Origin: Cynocephalus volans
Taxonomy: Eukaryota > Chordata > Mammalia > Dermoptera > Cynocephalidae
NCBI RefSeq assembly: GCF_027409185.1
Contig: NC_084469.1
Location: forward strand, 82,805,918-82,869,917
DNA: 64,000 nt
Direction of reading: 5' to 3'
Part shown: positions 37,004 through 48,375 of the stretch, piece by piece
Layout of the letters: the number at the start of each line of letters is the position of its first letter
Numbering within the stretch: position 1 is the stretch's first letter
The notes under the pieces: generated by a model
Told to the model about the DNA's origin: nothing
Database searches by the model: none
The model's input: only the letters and a program-made list of their open reading frames with translations
Position numbers and translations under genes: made by a program

Positions 37004-38499
37004 GCCTCAAACCAAAGTTCTCTGGGAAATAAAAAGAGAGAGATACTTCTCAGCCCTGTGAGATGATAGTAGATTGCAGACCATTCACTGACAGAAGTGG
37101 GCTTTATGAAAGACAGCTGATGGAATTAGAAGAAGCATTTAATTTTATCAATGACTAATTTATCTGTACATTCAAAAGAGATTCCACTTTAATTTCTAAA
37201 CAGATAAGCATATACAAAGTAAGTATAGTAAGTATAATAAAAAAGCTTCTGTTTATTTTTAATATTGAAATGAAAATACGTTTTTACTGTTCTTTCATCT
37301 GGGACCTTATCCTTTCCTCCTGTGCCCAGCTCCTTGTCCAGAGGTGTTGTTTAGCCACCAAAGCCACCTTGCTGCTTCCTTAAACAATAGGCAGAATTAT
37401 GTCTTGCTCCTGAGGGACTATTACAAGAGCACTTTGATGATTAGCTTTTTTAAATGCGCAGAATAGATTTTAAAATCATCAGTCCTATTACCCAGCCCTA
37501 TCCTTGGGCTTCACTCAAAGCTAATCCCATGCCCTACTTTCTCCATCGATCACAAATGTAAAGCTGTTTAAAGATCTATTTCCTCCTCCCGCCCCCCATT
37601 ATTATTACCTTGGTTCTAGCTGTCAAGAGACCTTGCTAAAGAGAAGAATGCTATAATTCAGTATTAGCTTACCAGAAAACACTAGTGGGAGTTGAAATCG
37701 CAAGTAGGCAGAGAATAAAGTAGAACCAAAATTCATCACAAAGTCATTTTTGCCTCCCACACTCTACTATGACCCAGACGATAACCCTTATTTGTAAAGA
37801 ACATATTTGTTCCTGCGCATCACAGGAAAAACATCGTGATGGTTGGTTGCTGCCATTTTTTGTGTCAGAATTTTCACTCCTCCCCTGGAAAAGAGGGGTA
37901 TGTTTTAGAAATGCTCTGATCTCTTATCTACAATCAGCAGAAAAAAATTACAATTTAGCTCACTTTGAGCAAATGATGTTTGGACTGGATTCCAAAAGCA
38001 GATGATGATATGAATAAATGGCAATTCTCTGCCTCTAAGGACCATGACAAATGTCGCAGGAGAGCCTTGGCCCGCACTTCGACAAGAGGTCCCTTGGAAG
38101 CCCTTAGGCACCTGCCTGTGCCCTGATAGAGAGGCATTGAGAAAAGCAGCTCTTGGGGGTGGCTGGCTGGCTTCAGACACACAGCAGTTCAGTGACAGCA
38201 GTTTTAAAGGCAGAAAGCTAACTCTCTAAATATGGCCAAGTCACCTTAATTAAGGCCAGAGACTCTTCATTAAAAAGAAATGGCACTTGAGTTCAAAATT
38301 TCAATATAAGGAGCCACAACAAATTGGAAAGGATGGAGGGCACCGGCTAAATATGCTGCCAAGGGCACATATGATTTTTAGTTGCCTTTTCTTAAAGATA
38401 GTCTCAAATTAAAGGCTAAGTGGCTAACTGGGTTTACTGAGAACTAGTGACTCTGGCACTTGGCTAAGATGCTGTACAAATCCCATCAGCTAAGGCCTT
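37004..38499. other. Intergenic, nothing recognised
   Basis: Unique-looking sequence with no splice-flanked coding segment and no named repeat. Confidence 0.4.
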
Positions 38500-39133
38500 A
38501 CCAGGAGCTGTCCCTCTTGTTTTCCAACCCTGCAATGAGTCCTCCAAGTTCTTCTTTCCCACTTGAAGGCATTCATGTGGACCCCTCCCCACTCCCCACA
38601 CCCCCACTTAAACCCCCACCCCATGTTTTCCCACTGCATTTAGACTAAAAGTCAAACCTCTAGCCAAGGCCTTCAGGGTTCCCACCTGATCTAGCTCCTG
38701 CCTCACCCTCCAAACTCACATCCACCCAGTCTCCTTTGTTCACTCCAGCTCGGCAGCTCAAAATTCTTTCTGCCTCAGGACATTTGCATTTACAGCTCTC
38801 CCCTCCTGGACTGCTCATCTTTCAAAGCATGGCTGGTTCCTTACCATTATTCAGTTCAAATGTTACCTGCTCATAAAATCTTTCCTGACCCACCTTTTGT
38901 AAAATATCCCTTGTTCCCTATATAACTCTCTAAACACTGCTCTGTTTTTGTTGTTTTGGTTTTTATCATCAATCTCTGACATTACTTATTTCTTTACCTG
39001 TTTATTGTTCTGTCTCCACACTAGAATATAAACCCCTTGAGAACAGAGACCTTGCCTGTCTCATTCACTACTAGATCCCTAGATCCTAGAATAGTGCTCC
39101 ATCAATATTTTTGAATGAATGAATGAATGAATT
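38500..39133 (+). repeat. L2 (LINE2) 3' end, well preserved
   Basis: The L2 terminal order is complete: 'gccaaggccttcagggttcc', 'acctgatctagctcctgcc', 'tttctgcctcaggacatttg', 'cactagaatataaacccctt', 'gagaacagagaccttgcctg', and a (GAAT)n tail at 39110-39133. Sense orientation. Confidence 0.85.
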
Positions 39134-40439
39134 TTTCAGGATACTCACTGCCACAATTAAAAATCTAGAAATAATTATTTAAAAATCTTGTAGCAATCAG
39201 GCAAGTACAGGTGGAAATAGGCCAATCTGGCAATGTTTTGTGGAGAAATCTGCATGCATTTGGATCAGAGCCCCCCCTGAACCTCCAGCCACCCCTGTGC
39301 TCCTGGCTGGCACTTGACAAAAGTAATTTGTAGGATGTTGCTTTCCAGCAAAAACCAGGGATTCTAGTTTTCACTCCCCAGAGCCATTTACATGTATTCA
39401 TTGATATTTTTATCTAGAACTGCAAACCGCAGCCAGCCTCATGAATATCTTACATAAACAAGCAACAAATGGCATCAGTTGAAAGCCTTTATAATAATGC
39501 CTCAAGCAACCTGTGCATAGTCAGTAATCTCAAAGCCAGAGTGACTTCTCTGCTTGGGAAAGAGGAGTCTGCCATAAAGACGAGAATGGAATTCGACTTT
39601 CCTTCTGAAGTCCACTTACCTACCATTCTTACACTTCTGTTCTGATGTTGCCCTAGGCTGCCACATGCACACCCAGGGAACACAAAAACAAGGCAGCTTT
39701 TCCAGTTATGATGCTCACTGGAGCACATGTCGTTTCATCTCGAGTCATTGATCCAGAAAGGAAAGTGGAAGGAGATGAAACCAAACAGGGCCAAACACAT
39801 CGATTGTGTTTGGTTCTCTTTAGAGTAATTCTAAACTAAATAAAGGTCAATGCTCAGTAGAAAGAAGGGGGTACGTTCAGGTTGAATTCTCTCATACAGC
39901 TCCCTCCATGCCTAACTGATTCCTATGGGTTACAGAATTTCATCAGTGGTGACACAGATATGTGGTACCTCTGTGGAGCTGAGCCAAACAACAAGGAAAC
40001 TGTTCACGAGGCGTAAACTTAAAATGGACATTGTAATAATAAGTCAGCTGTCCACTTGCCACCGCTCATTCACTTCCCCTAGGAATCATAGTTATGTAAT
40101 AACTCTGTGAAATGGAGTTGTGCTTAGACCTCTGATTGTTCTCATTGTGAGGACTGTGTCACTTGATATCATCTGGCTATATCTGCAGGTATAGAGCTGA
40201 CCCAGTGCTGCAAGAGGATGGCTTTCAGAGGGGAAACAAGAAAATTCCAGGGCTCTGATGGGTTTGGAACCCCTAGATTTAAAGTCACTGCTTCCTCTGC
40301 AGCATGACAGAAGTCTAAGGGCATTTACATAAAAGGAACTAAAATAATAGGGTGGAATACATCAAAGCCAGCCTTTCTTTCTTAAATCTGAGAAAAAAAC
40401 AAAACATTTACAAGGCCGGGCCCACCGGAAGTTCAGCTT
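39134..40439. other. Intergenic, nothing recognised
   Basis: No gene, RNA or clear repeat was identified. Confidence 0.4.
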
Positions 40440-40591
40440 TGTCATTTACTTGCCCTCTTTACCACCATTTGACCAGTATTTAGGCACACACCAAGTGCAA
40501 GGCACCATGTTGCATGCTAGGTACTCAATGATAAACAAGACAGACAAGTTTTCTGCCTGTTCTAGAGCTTTCATTCTAGTGTAAGTCTGTC

Positions 40592-40740
40592 TTTTTTTTT
40601 TTTTAAAGACATTTGTTGAGATAATTCACCCATTTAAAGTATACAATTCACTGGCTTTTCATATATTAATGGAGGTGTTAAACTATCACCATAATCAATG
40701 TTAGAACATTTTCATTAACGTAAAAGGTTAATGAATTAGG
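40592..40740 (-). mobile_element. Short L1 3'-end insertion in L2
   Basis: A poly-T run (40592-40604) leads into 'attcacccatttaaagtata', 'caattcactggcttttca' and 'aactatcaccataatcaatg', the antisense L1M 3'UTR. No clear target duplication is seen. Confidence 0.6.
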
Positions 40741-40871
40741 GACCTAATCAATTACACAGTTATTGAGTTAAAATAGTGATCATTGCTTCAACTTCTCTGA
40801 AAGAATGAAGCATGTAATGTGAGCTCTCTGGTTTGGGGGCTCCAGGAAGGCTCCCTTCTGAAATAACATTT

Positions 40872-41039
40872 GGGCCGAGCCCGTGGCGCACTCGGGAGAG
40901 TGCTGCACTGGGGAGAGTGCTGCACTGGGAGCGCGGCGACGTTCCCGCCGCGGGTTCGGATCCTATATAGGAATGGCCAGTGCACTCACTGGCTGGGTGC
41001 CGGTCACGAAAAAGACAAAAAAATAAAAATAAATAAAAA
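40872..41039 (+). mobile_element. Young GC-rich CYN-type SINE with target duplication
   Basis: The head is GGGCCGAGCCCGTGGCGCAC with the A box TGGCGCACTCGG. The B box is GGTTCGGATCC, followed by TATATAGGA, 'ggccagtgcactcactggc', 'ggtcacgaaaaagac' and an A-rich tail. The 11-bp duplication AAATAACATTT flanks it (40861-40871 and 41040-41050). Near the A box it has a tandem duplication of about 17 bp ('gagagtgctgcactggg' twice) that the copies at 36.9 and 50.9 kb lack. It is inserted in L2. Confidence 0.9.
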
Positions 41040-41870
41040 AAATAACATTTGAGCTCATGTGCTGATAAGTGAAGTGAGGAGTTGTGGTGAATCTGAGGAA
41101 CTGAGAAAAGGATTTTAAATTTTATATTAGAACAATGGGTTTTGTATTGTTCTAGTATAAAATTCAAAATAAAATTTGTATTGACTTAAGAGTCTTAAGC
41201 CCCTGTTCATCCCCATGCCCCATACTCAAATTTTCATTTCAAAAGACTGTCTCCTGCTGATGGCTGGAGAATGGATTGGAGGGAGGCTGGAGTGAAAGTA
41301 GGAAGACCAGTTAGGAACCATCACAGAAGTGCAGCTATGACACCACAGTGGCCTCAGTCAGGGTGGTGGCAGTGGAAATGAGATCAGCAAGTTGATTCAG
41401 GATTTATTAGGAACAGAATTGAAAGACCCCATTGTGAGACTGATGAATCTCAAATCTGCTGCCTCCGCAGCTGGGTATATGGGTTACGGAAAGAAAACTG
41501 GAAGAAAACCAGGATTTTTGGAGTTGGGAGAGAGATCATCATGAATTCAATATTGGATATATTGACAATGAAATGCTATTGACTGAGCTGTCAAGTAGGG
41601 AGTTGACTGTGAGTCTGATGTTAAAGGCAAGATCTGGGCGAAAAATACAAATGTAGGAGTCACTGTTGTACACTGGGCATTGCTGTCTCAAAAGCAGGTG
41701 AGATCACAGAGCAGAAAAGGGGGCCCTAGGCAAAGCCAAGGGGAACTCCAACATTTTAATTGGAGGTAGAAAAAACTAAGCTGGAAAGAGAGGCTGAGAA
41801 AGAGCCTCCGGGAAGGAGGAGGAGGTATGACAGGAGAATGTGGTGAGCTGGAGGCCAAGGGAAGATGATG

Positions 41871-43782
41871 TTTTAAGGAGGGAGAGGATATTTGTTAAAC
41901 ACTGCTGAGAGATGAGGCCTAAAAGAATGTACTCTAGACTTGGTGACATAAAAATTATTGGTGACAGAGCAGGTGGTGAAAAAATGGAGAGAACAGGTGC
42001 AGACATGTCTTCTGGGATACTTGGCTATAAATGGGAGGAGAAAGATATTGTGGATGAAGGGCCATGTGGGGTAAGGGAGGTAGGTTTATTTTAAAATGGG
42101 AGAGATATGAGCACATTTTAACATTAATAGGAAGGGTCAAGTGAAGAACAGAAAAGAGAGATGACTGATGGGTAAGGTGCCTGGGAAGACAGGAGTGAGT
42201 GGGTGAGATCCCAGCATAGCTGCAGGGTTTGGCCTTAGTTGGAAGGGAAACCTTCTGCCTTGTGGATCCTGAAGCAAACCCTGGTTTTAGCTACAGCCAG
42301 GAATGAACCCATGCCACATGGGAAGCGGGGACCTTCTCAAAAAGCCTCACTGGGCATCATTTGCTATTCATCTTGCCACTGGGAGTGGGATACGAGGTCT
42401 TCTCTTTGCCCCCCACCCCCCCACCAAGCACAACTCTCTCTCTCTTTCACATATTAAACACATGCTTTGGAAACAGGAAATCAGAGGCATCCAGGAACCT
42501 CATAGATAGAGAACTTCTACCTCTTGTCTAAATACTTTTCCATGCACAGCTGAGACCTCAGTTTATAATTCACACATCAAAACACTCTTTCTCCATATCT
42601 CCTGCTCTTCAGAGTTCAGATACTCTAGCCTTCACCTTCTCAGCATGATAATAAATGGTCAAGCCCCATGAACAGGCCACCTGAGTGACAATAAGCAACA
42701 AAATGCAGGTCAGAAGTACCACATCCCTCCAGAGAGGTGGTGCTTCGGTCACTCCAAGACATATTTTCCCATAGGCAACAAGATAGGCCCTGAAAATAGT
42801 GGCAACAGACTCCCTGGCCCTTCTGGCTTACAGAATTCATGAAGCCTCAAGCCCAAACTATGAGCAAGCAGCTGTCTCATCTCTCCCATCCCCCATCCAC
42901 CATCGGACACACTTTGGCCCAGAGAGTTCAAGTGGAATGGCCTTTGATGCAGCTCCAAAGTGGTCAGGCAGGGGACAGGACTGAGCTGGGCATTGGGTTC
43001 CTGGTCTAGGAGGAAGGGAACCACCAAGGCCCCAGAGCAGGCACTCGATGGTTGTGAGGACAAAAGGGGATGGTGCCTGTGAAATGTCTTTGAAGAGGTG
43101 ACTAATATTTTCGTAAATTATTAATGTCAGAAGGATTTTTCCAAGATCCATGTAGACCTCTGGCCTGTATGGGAGCTTTGAGTTGGGTTTCTTCTCAGTT
43201 AAAGAATCTAAGGAAAATCTCACTAGTATTTTAACCAAACAGCTGCCAACTAAACTCCTATCAAGGTTATGGGGCACCAGGCCAAAAGAAGGAATTGTGC
43301 TAGGATCATCCTCTGCCTCGACAACAGAAAATTAATGGCACAGTCCTTGATGCATTTGAGACACCCACTTAACTAACTGCTGACTCTACTAGTTCTAGTT
43401 ATTCACTTCTCCGTTCAATAGAAGTTGAAGAATCACCTGTATTATTTGCGTAAAATCTTCCAGCTATGGAATGTGACTCTAAAGCTATTTTTTGCAAAGT
43501 ATATTTGGAATTCTCAGCTTTTGCTTTCAAATGACTAAAGTTATTCATCAACTGTTCTCATAAACATAAAGCTTACACTTTTTTTTACCTTCCATTTTCT
43601 AGATGAGATAAACATGGATGGGTTTACTGAATTTCTCTAACTCTCACTGCATAATCATACATAAAACTGCCAAAACAGCCCTTTAGTCCCTTTCTATTTT
43701 CAGACAACCAGACAATTATTATCTCCCTTTGGGGAATCCCCATTCATATTAAATATTTATTTCCCATTCTCTTTTTTGTTTT
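41871..43782. other. Intergenic, nothing recognised
   Basis: There is a C-rich run at 42410-42425 and otherwise unassigned sequence. Overlapping short frames on both strands show no recognised protein. Confidence 0.4.
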
Positions 43783-45675
43783 AATTTTAATTTTTTTTAT
43801 TGAATCAAAATTGATTATACATATTTTGGGGGTTCAACATTGAGATATGTTGATCAAATCAATATTACCAACATATATATTGTTACAAATCGTAATTATT
43901 CTTTATGCCCCTTGTCCAATCTCACCCCACCCGCCTCTTTCCCCCATTCCACCACTGATAACCCTAGATTTCTTCTCTCCTGAAAGAATAATGGTTACTC
44001 TGTTGATTTGTTGCCTAGATGATCTGTCCAATGCTGAGAGGTATGATCAGGTCCCCCAATATTAATATAGAGTAGATGCTTCTTCTGTCACTCTAAAATG
44101 GGCTTTGTGGAGAGAGACGTCCTCTTCTTTTCTTTATCTCTGCTGGTGACTCTCCTTGTGTCAATGCACTCCAGTGGTTGGCGGACCATCTGCGTGTTGG
44201 TTGTGGCATCTAGCCACTTTTGCGGCAGCCATGGTTATGGTGAAGGCTGTGGCAGGCCACCCACGTGGAGGTGATGTTTTTGGCATGCTCCTTGGTGCTG
44301 GCGGTGTGCCTGGTTGTAGGATGTGTCTGCTCCCGGCTCCATATCTCAGGTCACTGGGCGGGCCCTGAGGTGCTGTCATGGTGTGCCTGGTTGTGGGAGG
44401 GGGGGGTCCGGTCCCCTTCTCCATGCCCCAGGTCCCCAGGTGGGGCCCCAAGGCACTGGTGCAGTGTGCCTGGTTGTGAGATGGGGGTCCGGTCCTCAGG
44501 TCCATGCCTCGGGTCACCGGGCAGGCCCCAATGCACTGGCATGGTGTGCCTGGTTGTGGGAGTGGGGTCCAGTCCCCTTCTCCATGACTTGGGTCCCCGG
44601 GCAGGGTTCTGAGGCACTGGCAGTGTGACTGGATGTGTGAGTGGGATCTGGTCACCTTCTCAATGCCTTGGGTCTCTGGGTAAGCACCGAGGCACTGATG
44701 CTGTGTGCCTGGTTGTGGGAGGGGGGTCCAGTCCCCTTTTCCATGCCTCGGGTCTCCAGGTGGGCCCCGAGGCGCTAGCATGGTGTGCCTGGATGTGGGA
44801 GTGGGGGCTGGTCCCTGGCTCCAAGGCTCTGGTTCCCAGACAGGCCCCAAGGCGCTGGTGGCATGCCTGGGCCAGAACTAATTTTTTGTCCTTTGCTTAC
44901 TTCTAAAATGGGGGAACTTCCTGTGGGAACCAGTACTTGAGCTGCGTGGTTGAGCTAAATTGCTGCTTTGCTGCTGTTTCCCTAGGGAAGGCTTTTTGTG
45001 CAGCTCAGGGTTTAATGGTTGACTTTTAGGTACTTCCGGCTCTCCAGAGACCCTGTGGATGTGGGTTGTGTAGATACTCTGATCTGGGCCTGAGTTTTTT
45101 CATCAAACTGCACCCCATGCAATTCTGCATTCCTGACCTGTGTCTTCTGAGTGGTCCTGTGCTGATTGGGGGGCAGGTCAGCTGTCCTTGCTGTGTCCCA
45201 GTGTTCTCCCGGTGGGCCCATCTCCCCCACCGCCCATGCTCCAAACACTTCCCATGGGATGGGCCCTGTGCCGGTCCCTTGTGATGACTCACTGGCCTCT
45301 GAATGGCTCCCTTTTTTCAGTTATTCTGGCTCCTCACTCCTGCGTGGGCCCACAGGAACCCTATTAGTGGTCCTGCTGTCCTGGGGGCTGCCAAGGCCCT
45401 CTTCTCTCCTGCCACCTCCAAGTAACTCCATCTGAAGGGCACAGCTGCGGCTTCTGCTGGCTCCTGCTCCGTGCACTGCAGCCCGAGCCTTAAAGTGGCC
45501 ACTCTCAGAGCAGTTTTTTCTTTCTCTCATCATGGTTTCTCCTGCCTTCATGAACTCCGTAGATCTCTTCTTCCCCCGAGCTACAGCGGCCCCAGCTCAG
45601 CTGATGTTACATTTTTATAGTTGTAAATTGGTTGATTTGTGGGAGAGAGTGGCACCGGGGACCGTCTATTAGCTT
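43783..45675 (-). mobile_element. Composite VNTR retroelement, copy 1 (minus strand)
   Basis: In minus-strand order: the 5' leader (45675 to about 44867) matches copy 2 at 52069-52904, with 'ccactctctcccacaaatca' and 'gatggagttacttggaggtg' shared. A VNTR follows (about 44866-44296), with about 7 units of roughly 80 bp. The 3' domain (about 44295-43783) carries an L1 endonuclease remnant ('gggggacctgatcatacctc'), then an L1 3' tail and A-rich end. It lacks ORF1, RT and the rest of ORF2. The first bases differ from copy 2 (AAGCTAATAGACGG instead of AAGATGGCGAAATAGACG). No target duplication was found by eye. Confidence 0.8.
44296..44866 (-). repeat. VNTR of copy 1, about 7 units of roughly 80 bp
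   Basis: The recurring plus-strand phrase 'ctccatgcc...ggtccc' appears near 44336, 44419, 44499, 44579, 44657, 44738 and 44817, giving a period of 78-83 bp. The units are GC-rich and lack stops in several frames, which creates the spurious open frames at 44161-44850 minus and 44265-44628 plus. Confidence 0.85.
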
Positions 45676-46004
45676 CTAATACATGTTCAGCACTGTGATG
45701 GGTGGAGGATACACCTAATTTATTTAGCCTTCATTGAGTCCTGGGCCTCAGAAGACTTACACTTCATCTAAAGAAAACATTGACTCATGAAATAATGAAT
45801 TCATCAGAGAATTGTCTGAAGTCTGTAATTGTGTGGAATTCCATGGTATCTGGGTCAACCAAGAGAGAGACAGAGTCCCAGAAGATGAGGGGACATAAAG
45901 AAGGAAGAACTGAATAAGGCAGAGGATTAGAAATGCATTTCAGACAAGGAGACCACATCTATGTCTTTGTTTGAAGACTGTAAACATTCCGGTTTTGTTT
46001 TATT
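45676..46004. other. Intergenic, nothing recognised
   Basis: Unassigned unique sequence between copy 1 and a small SINE. Confidence 0.4.
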
Positions 46005-46096
46005 TTGTCTTGTTTTTTGGCAGCTAGCCGGATCTGAACCCTTGACCTTGGTGTTAGCACCGTGCTCTAACCAAATAAGCTAACAGGCCACCCCAA
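46005..46096 (-). mobile_element. tRNA-derived SINE monomer (CYN-like)
   Basis: On the minus strand it reads 'ggggtggcctgttagctta', an A-box-like 'ttagcttatttgg', 'gctaacaccaaggtcaaggg', B box 'gggttcagatcc', then an A-rich tail. The flanks 'gaagactgtaaa' and 'aaagactaaa' may be a diverged target duplication. Confidence 0.75.
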
Positions 46097-47284
46097 AGAC
46101 TAAATAGCCTGGACTGACTCAGAGGCAGACAAGAGTGAGCCATTGAAGGCTTATTTACAAGATGAACAAGGTGTTTATAGACATTTAATTCTGCTGCAGT
46201 GGATGGAAGGGACAGAGAGTGAGACTTGAGTCCTAAAAATGGATGGGCAGAGGGTATAGTACTTGGCAGTGGCATAGATTCCCTAAGAGACAGAAAGTGA
46301 TCTTCTCATCCCTTGCCAGCAGAGGAACCAGGATAAACAAAGGACTCCAAAAGGATATTTAGGGTATGAGAGGGAAGGGGAAGAAGCATATTATTAACAG
46401 AAGTGACAATGTGGAAGCAGTCCTACTGTTTGATTACAACTTCCTTCAAGGATTTTAGACTCAATAGCATCATTTCTCTCCTAAGGCAGCAAGAAAAATA
46501 TCTTGACAACCCAGTCCAGGTCACTGTCCTTTTTAATGAGCACTGGAGAGACTGGGGACAGGGAGGTGGTGCAGTATATCCTGGACTCTAATGTGAAAAT
46601 AAAAGATGCTTTCCCCATAGAAGAAGAGCACTTCCAGACAGGCCTGAGTTGTTAGGCACTGGATCTCTGGGTTCTAAAGAACCATTCTGCATGAGGGCAG
46701 CCCTGGATCCTTCTAGGGCCTGCCTACAGTCTCTGCTGCCCACCTCCCTGACCCCTCTGCAGTGTCTCTTGGGGATTTCAGCTCCATGTGGGTCCTCACC
46801 AGGATTGGTACTGGGCACAGCCTGGAAAGCCCCCATCTTATCTCCTCCTGCTCGTGGCATACGTACTGCATGGTTTGAACCAAATCCTGGGTTTTGTTTT
46901 AAAACCATGGATCTAAAAAGGTGTTAAGTTCTGGATAGGGGGAGATGTTTGCAAGGCCTACTGTTCCTTTCAATCAAATATACTATGCCATGGGAATTAT
47001 GACCCAGGGAAGAACTTTCCCAAGAGATAACCCCCCAACCAGGTTTCCAAGGTTCTAGGAGAGCTATCCTTAAGGAAGCTGAAAGAATGCAATGGAGCAG
47101 AAGCCAAAGCTAGAGAAATGAAAATTACCATTCTTCTTTGTTTACAAAGGGAATTCTCCCTTCACCAAGGAGGACACTATTCCAGACTTGCTTTTTCTTA
47201 GCCATTATTGTCATTTAAAAAAATATATAAAAGAATATAGGTGGTTACAAAATAAAATAAACCAAAACTAGCTAGTTAAAAAGG
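46097..47284. other. Intergenic, nothing recognised
   Basis: No gene or repeat family could be supported. Confidence 0.4.
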
Positions 47285-47510
47285 TAAGGCAAATTAGTGT
47301 AGTGAGTTAAGAGTTCAGATTTGGAATCATGCAGACCTTGGTTCTAACCCTAACTCTGCCTCTGACCTTTGCACAGTCTGTTTAACCTCTCAGCTACCCT
47401 GTCTCCTCATTTGTAAAATGGGAGGAATAGCAGTGCCTTCCTCACAGAATTGGTGTTAGAGCTAAATGAGATAAATCACGCAAAGAACTTAGCAGAGGTA
47501 GAGCCAAAAC
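47285..47510 (+). repeat. MIR SINE, near full length
   Basis: A nearly complete MIR: 'agtgtagtgagttaagagtt', 'ggttctaaccctaactctgc', 'acctctcagctaccctgtct', 'cctcatttgtaaaatgggag', 'gagctaaatgagataaatc'. Sense orientation. Confidence 0.85.
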
Positions 47511-48092
47511 TCCTATTGAACACTGTGGCAAGGTGTCTCAGCCTCTGGGTAGGGTCCCATTAGAAGCCTCTCTGGGCCCATGGCTTCTGGTTTTTCAGTC
47601 TCCTCCTGGGGTAGCAGCCATCCTTCCTCCTGGGCTGAGAGTTGAGTCCTAAACCACGTTCTCTTTTTGTCCTGTTTGTGATTTTGCGATTACAGACAAT
47701 GAGACAGGCAGATGAGCCGTCCCAGCTTCCTCCTGGGGAAACTTCTCTTGGTTCAGGCCAGATATCAAGTGGGCACTTACAGAGAAATAAGGCAATCAGG
47801 GTCCTGGCAGTGGGAACAGAGTGGGATGGCAGATTCTGAAGACAGAAGTAAGAAGACAATGGGTCTTGGCAACTGATGAAGAGGGCTATTAAATAGGACT
47901 GCAGGTTTGGGGGTGATGGGGATGTTACAGAGAAGAGATCTTGAATCAAGAACTGTGTGTATTGGAAAAGTAAGGAAGTTCCACATAATTTGGATAAGAA
48001 AGAGGTTTGATGAAAGACAGTAGGACAGATAAGTGAAAATTCCCAGTGAGCACATAGAGACACAGGATGGATATATATATATATACATACGA

Positions 48093-48126
<34 letters not shown>

Positions 48127-48239
48127 TTAGTAGTTATCAGAATAGAGGTGAGAGTTCAGGCAAGAGAATGGAGGAGCTCTTTGAAAGACAAATGTTTAAA
48201 GGAGAGGGAATGCCCAGAGTCACATAAATGGAAGATGAA
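47511..48239. other. Intergenic with compound (AT)n(GT)n microsatellite
   Basis: The simple repeat is (AT)n at 48070-48085 followed by (GT)n at 48094-48124. A 167-codon minus-strand frame at 47560-48063 has no recognised domain, no splice context and no codon signal, and is taken as chance. Confidence 0.5.
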
Positions 48240-48375
48240 TTGATAAAATGGTAGAGATGAAAGGGACCTTTGCAAAAATCTAGCCCAACTCCTTCACTTA
48301 AAGGATAAGAAAACTGAGGTTCAGAGAGCATGAGCGATTTGTCAAGCGGGTCCACAACATCCAGAAAATGGGAGA
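48240..48375 (-). repeat. MIR fragment, antisense
   Basis: 'aaaggataagaaaactgagg' followed by 'ttcagagagcatgagcgatt' and 'tgtcaagcgggtccacaac' is the antisense MIR core order. Confidence 0.65.

Larger units (their letters stand above)
40440..41870 (-). repeat. L2 element, antisense, interrupted by L1 tail and SINE
   Basis: The antisense L2 3' end is at 40470-40585 ('caccaagtgcaaggcaccat', 'ataaacaagacagacaagtt', 'ctttcattctagtg'). The body follows at about 40830-40871 and 41051-41090 ('gaaataacatttgagctcat') and 41230-41870 ('gaatggattggagggaggct', 'agggtggtggcagtggaaat', 'ggccctaggcaaagccaagg'). An L1 3' tail (40592-40740) and a SINE (40872-41039) split it. Confidence 0.7.

Noticed and set aside
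40410..40432. GC-rich 'ggccgggcccaccgg' as an additional SINE head
   Set aside because: No A/B boxes or tail follow; too short to support.
44161..44850. 229-codon minus-strand frame
   Set aside because: It lies across the VNTR of composite copy 1; stop-free because of repeat composition.
44300..45500. CpG island or promoter of a hidden gene
   Set aside because: GC-richness comes from the composite element's VNTR and leader; CpG is not notably dense and no first exon was found.
47560..48063. 167-codon minus-strand frame
   Set aside because: No recognised domain, signal sequence or splice context; length is within chance in a window of this size.
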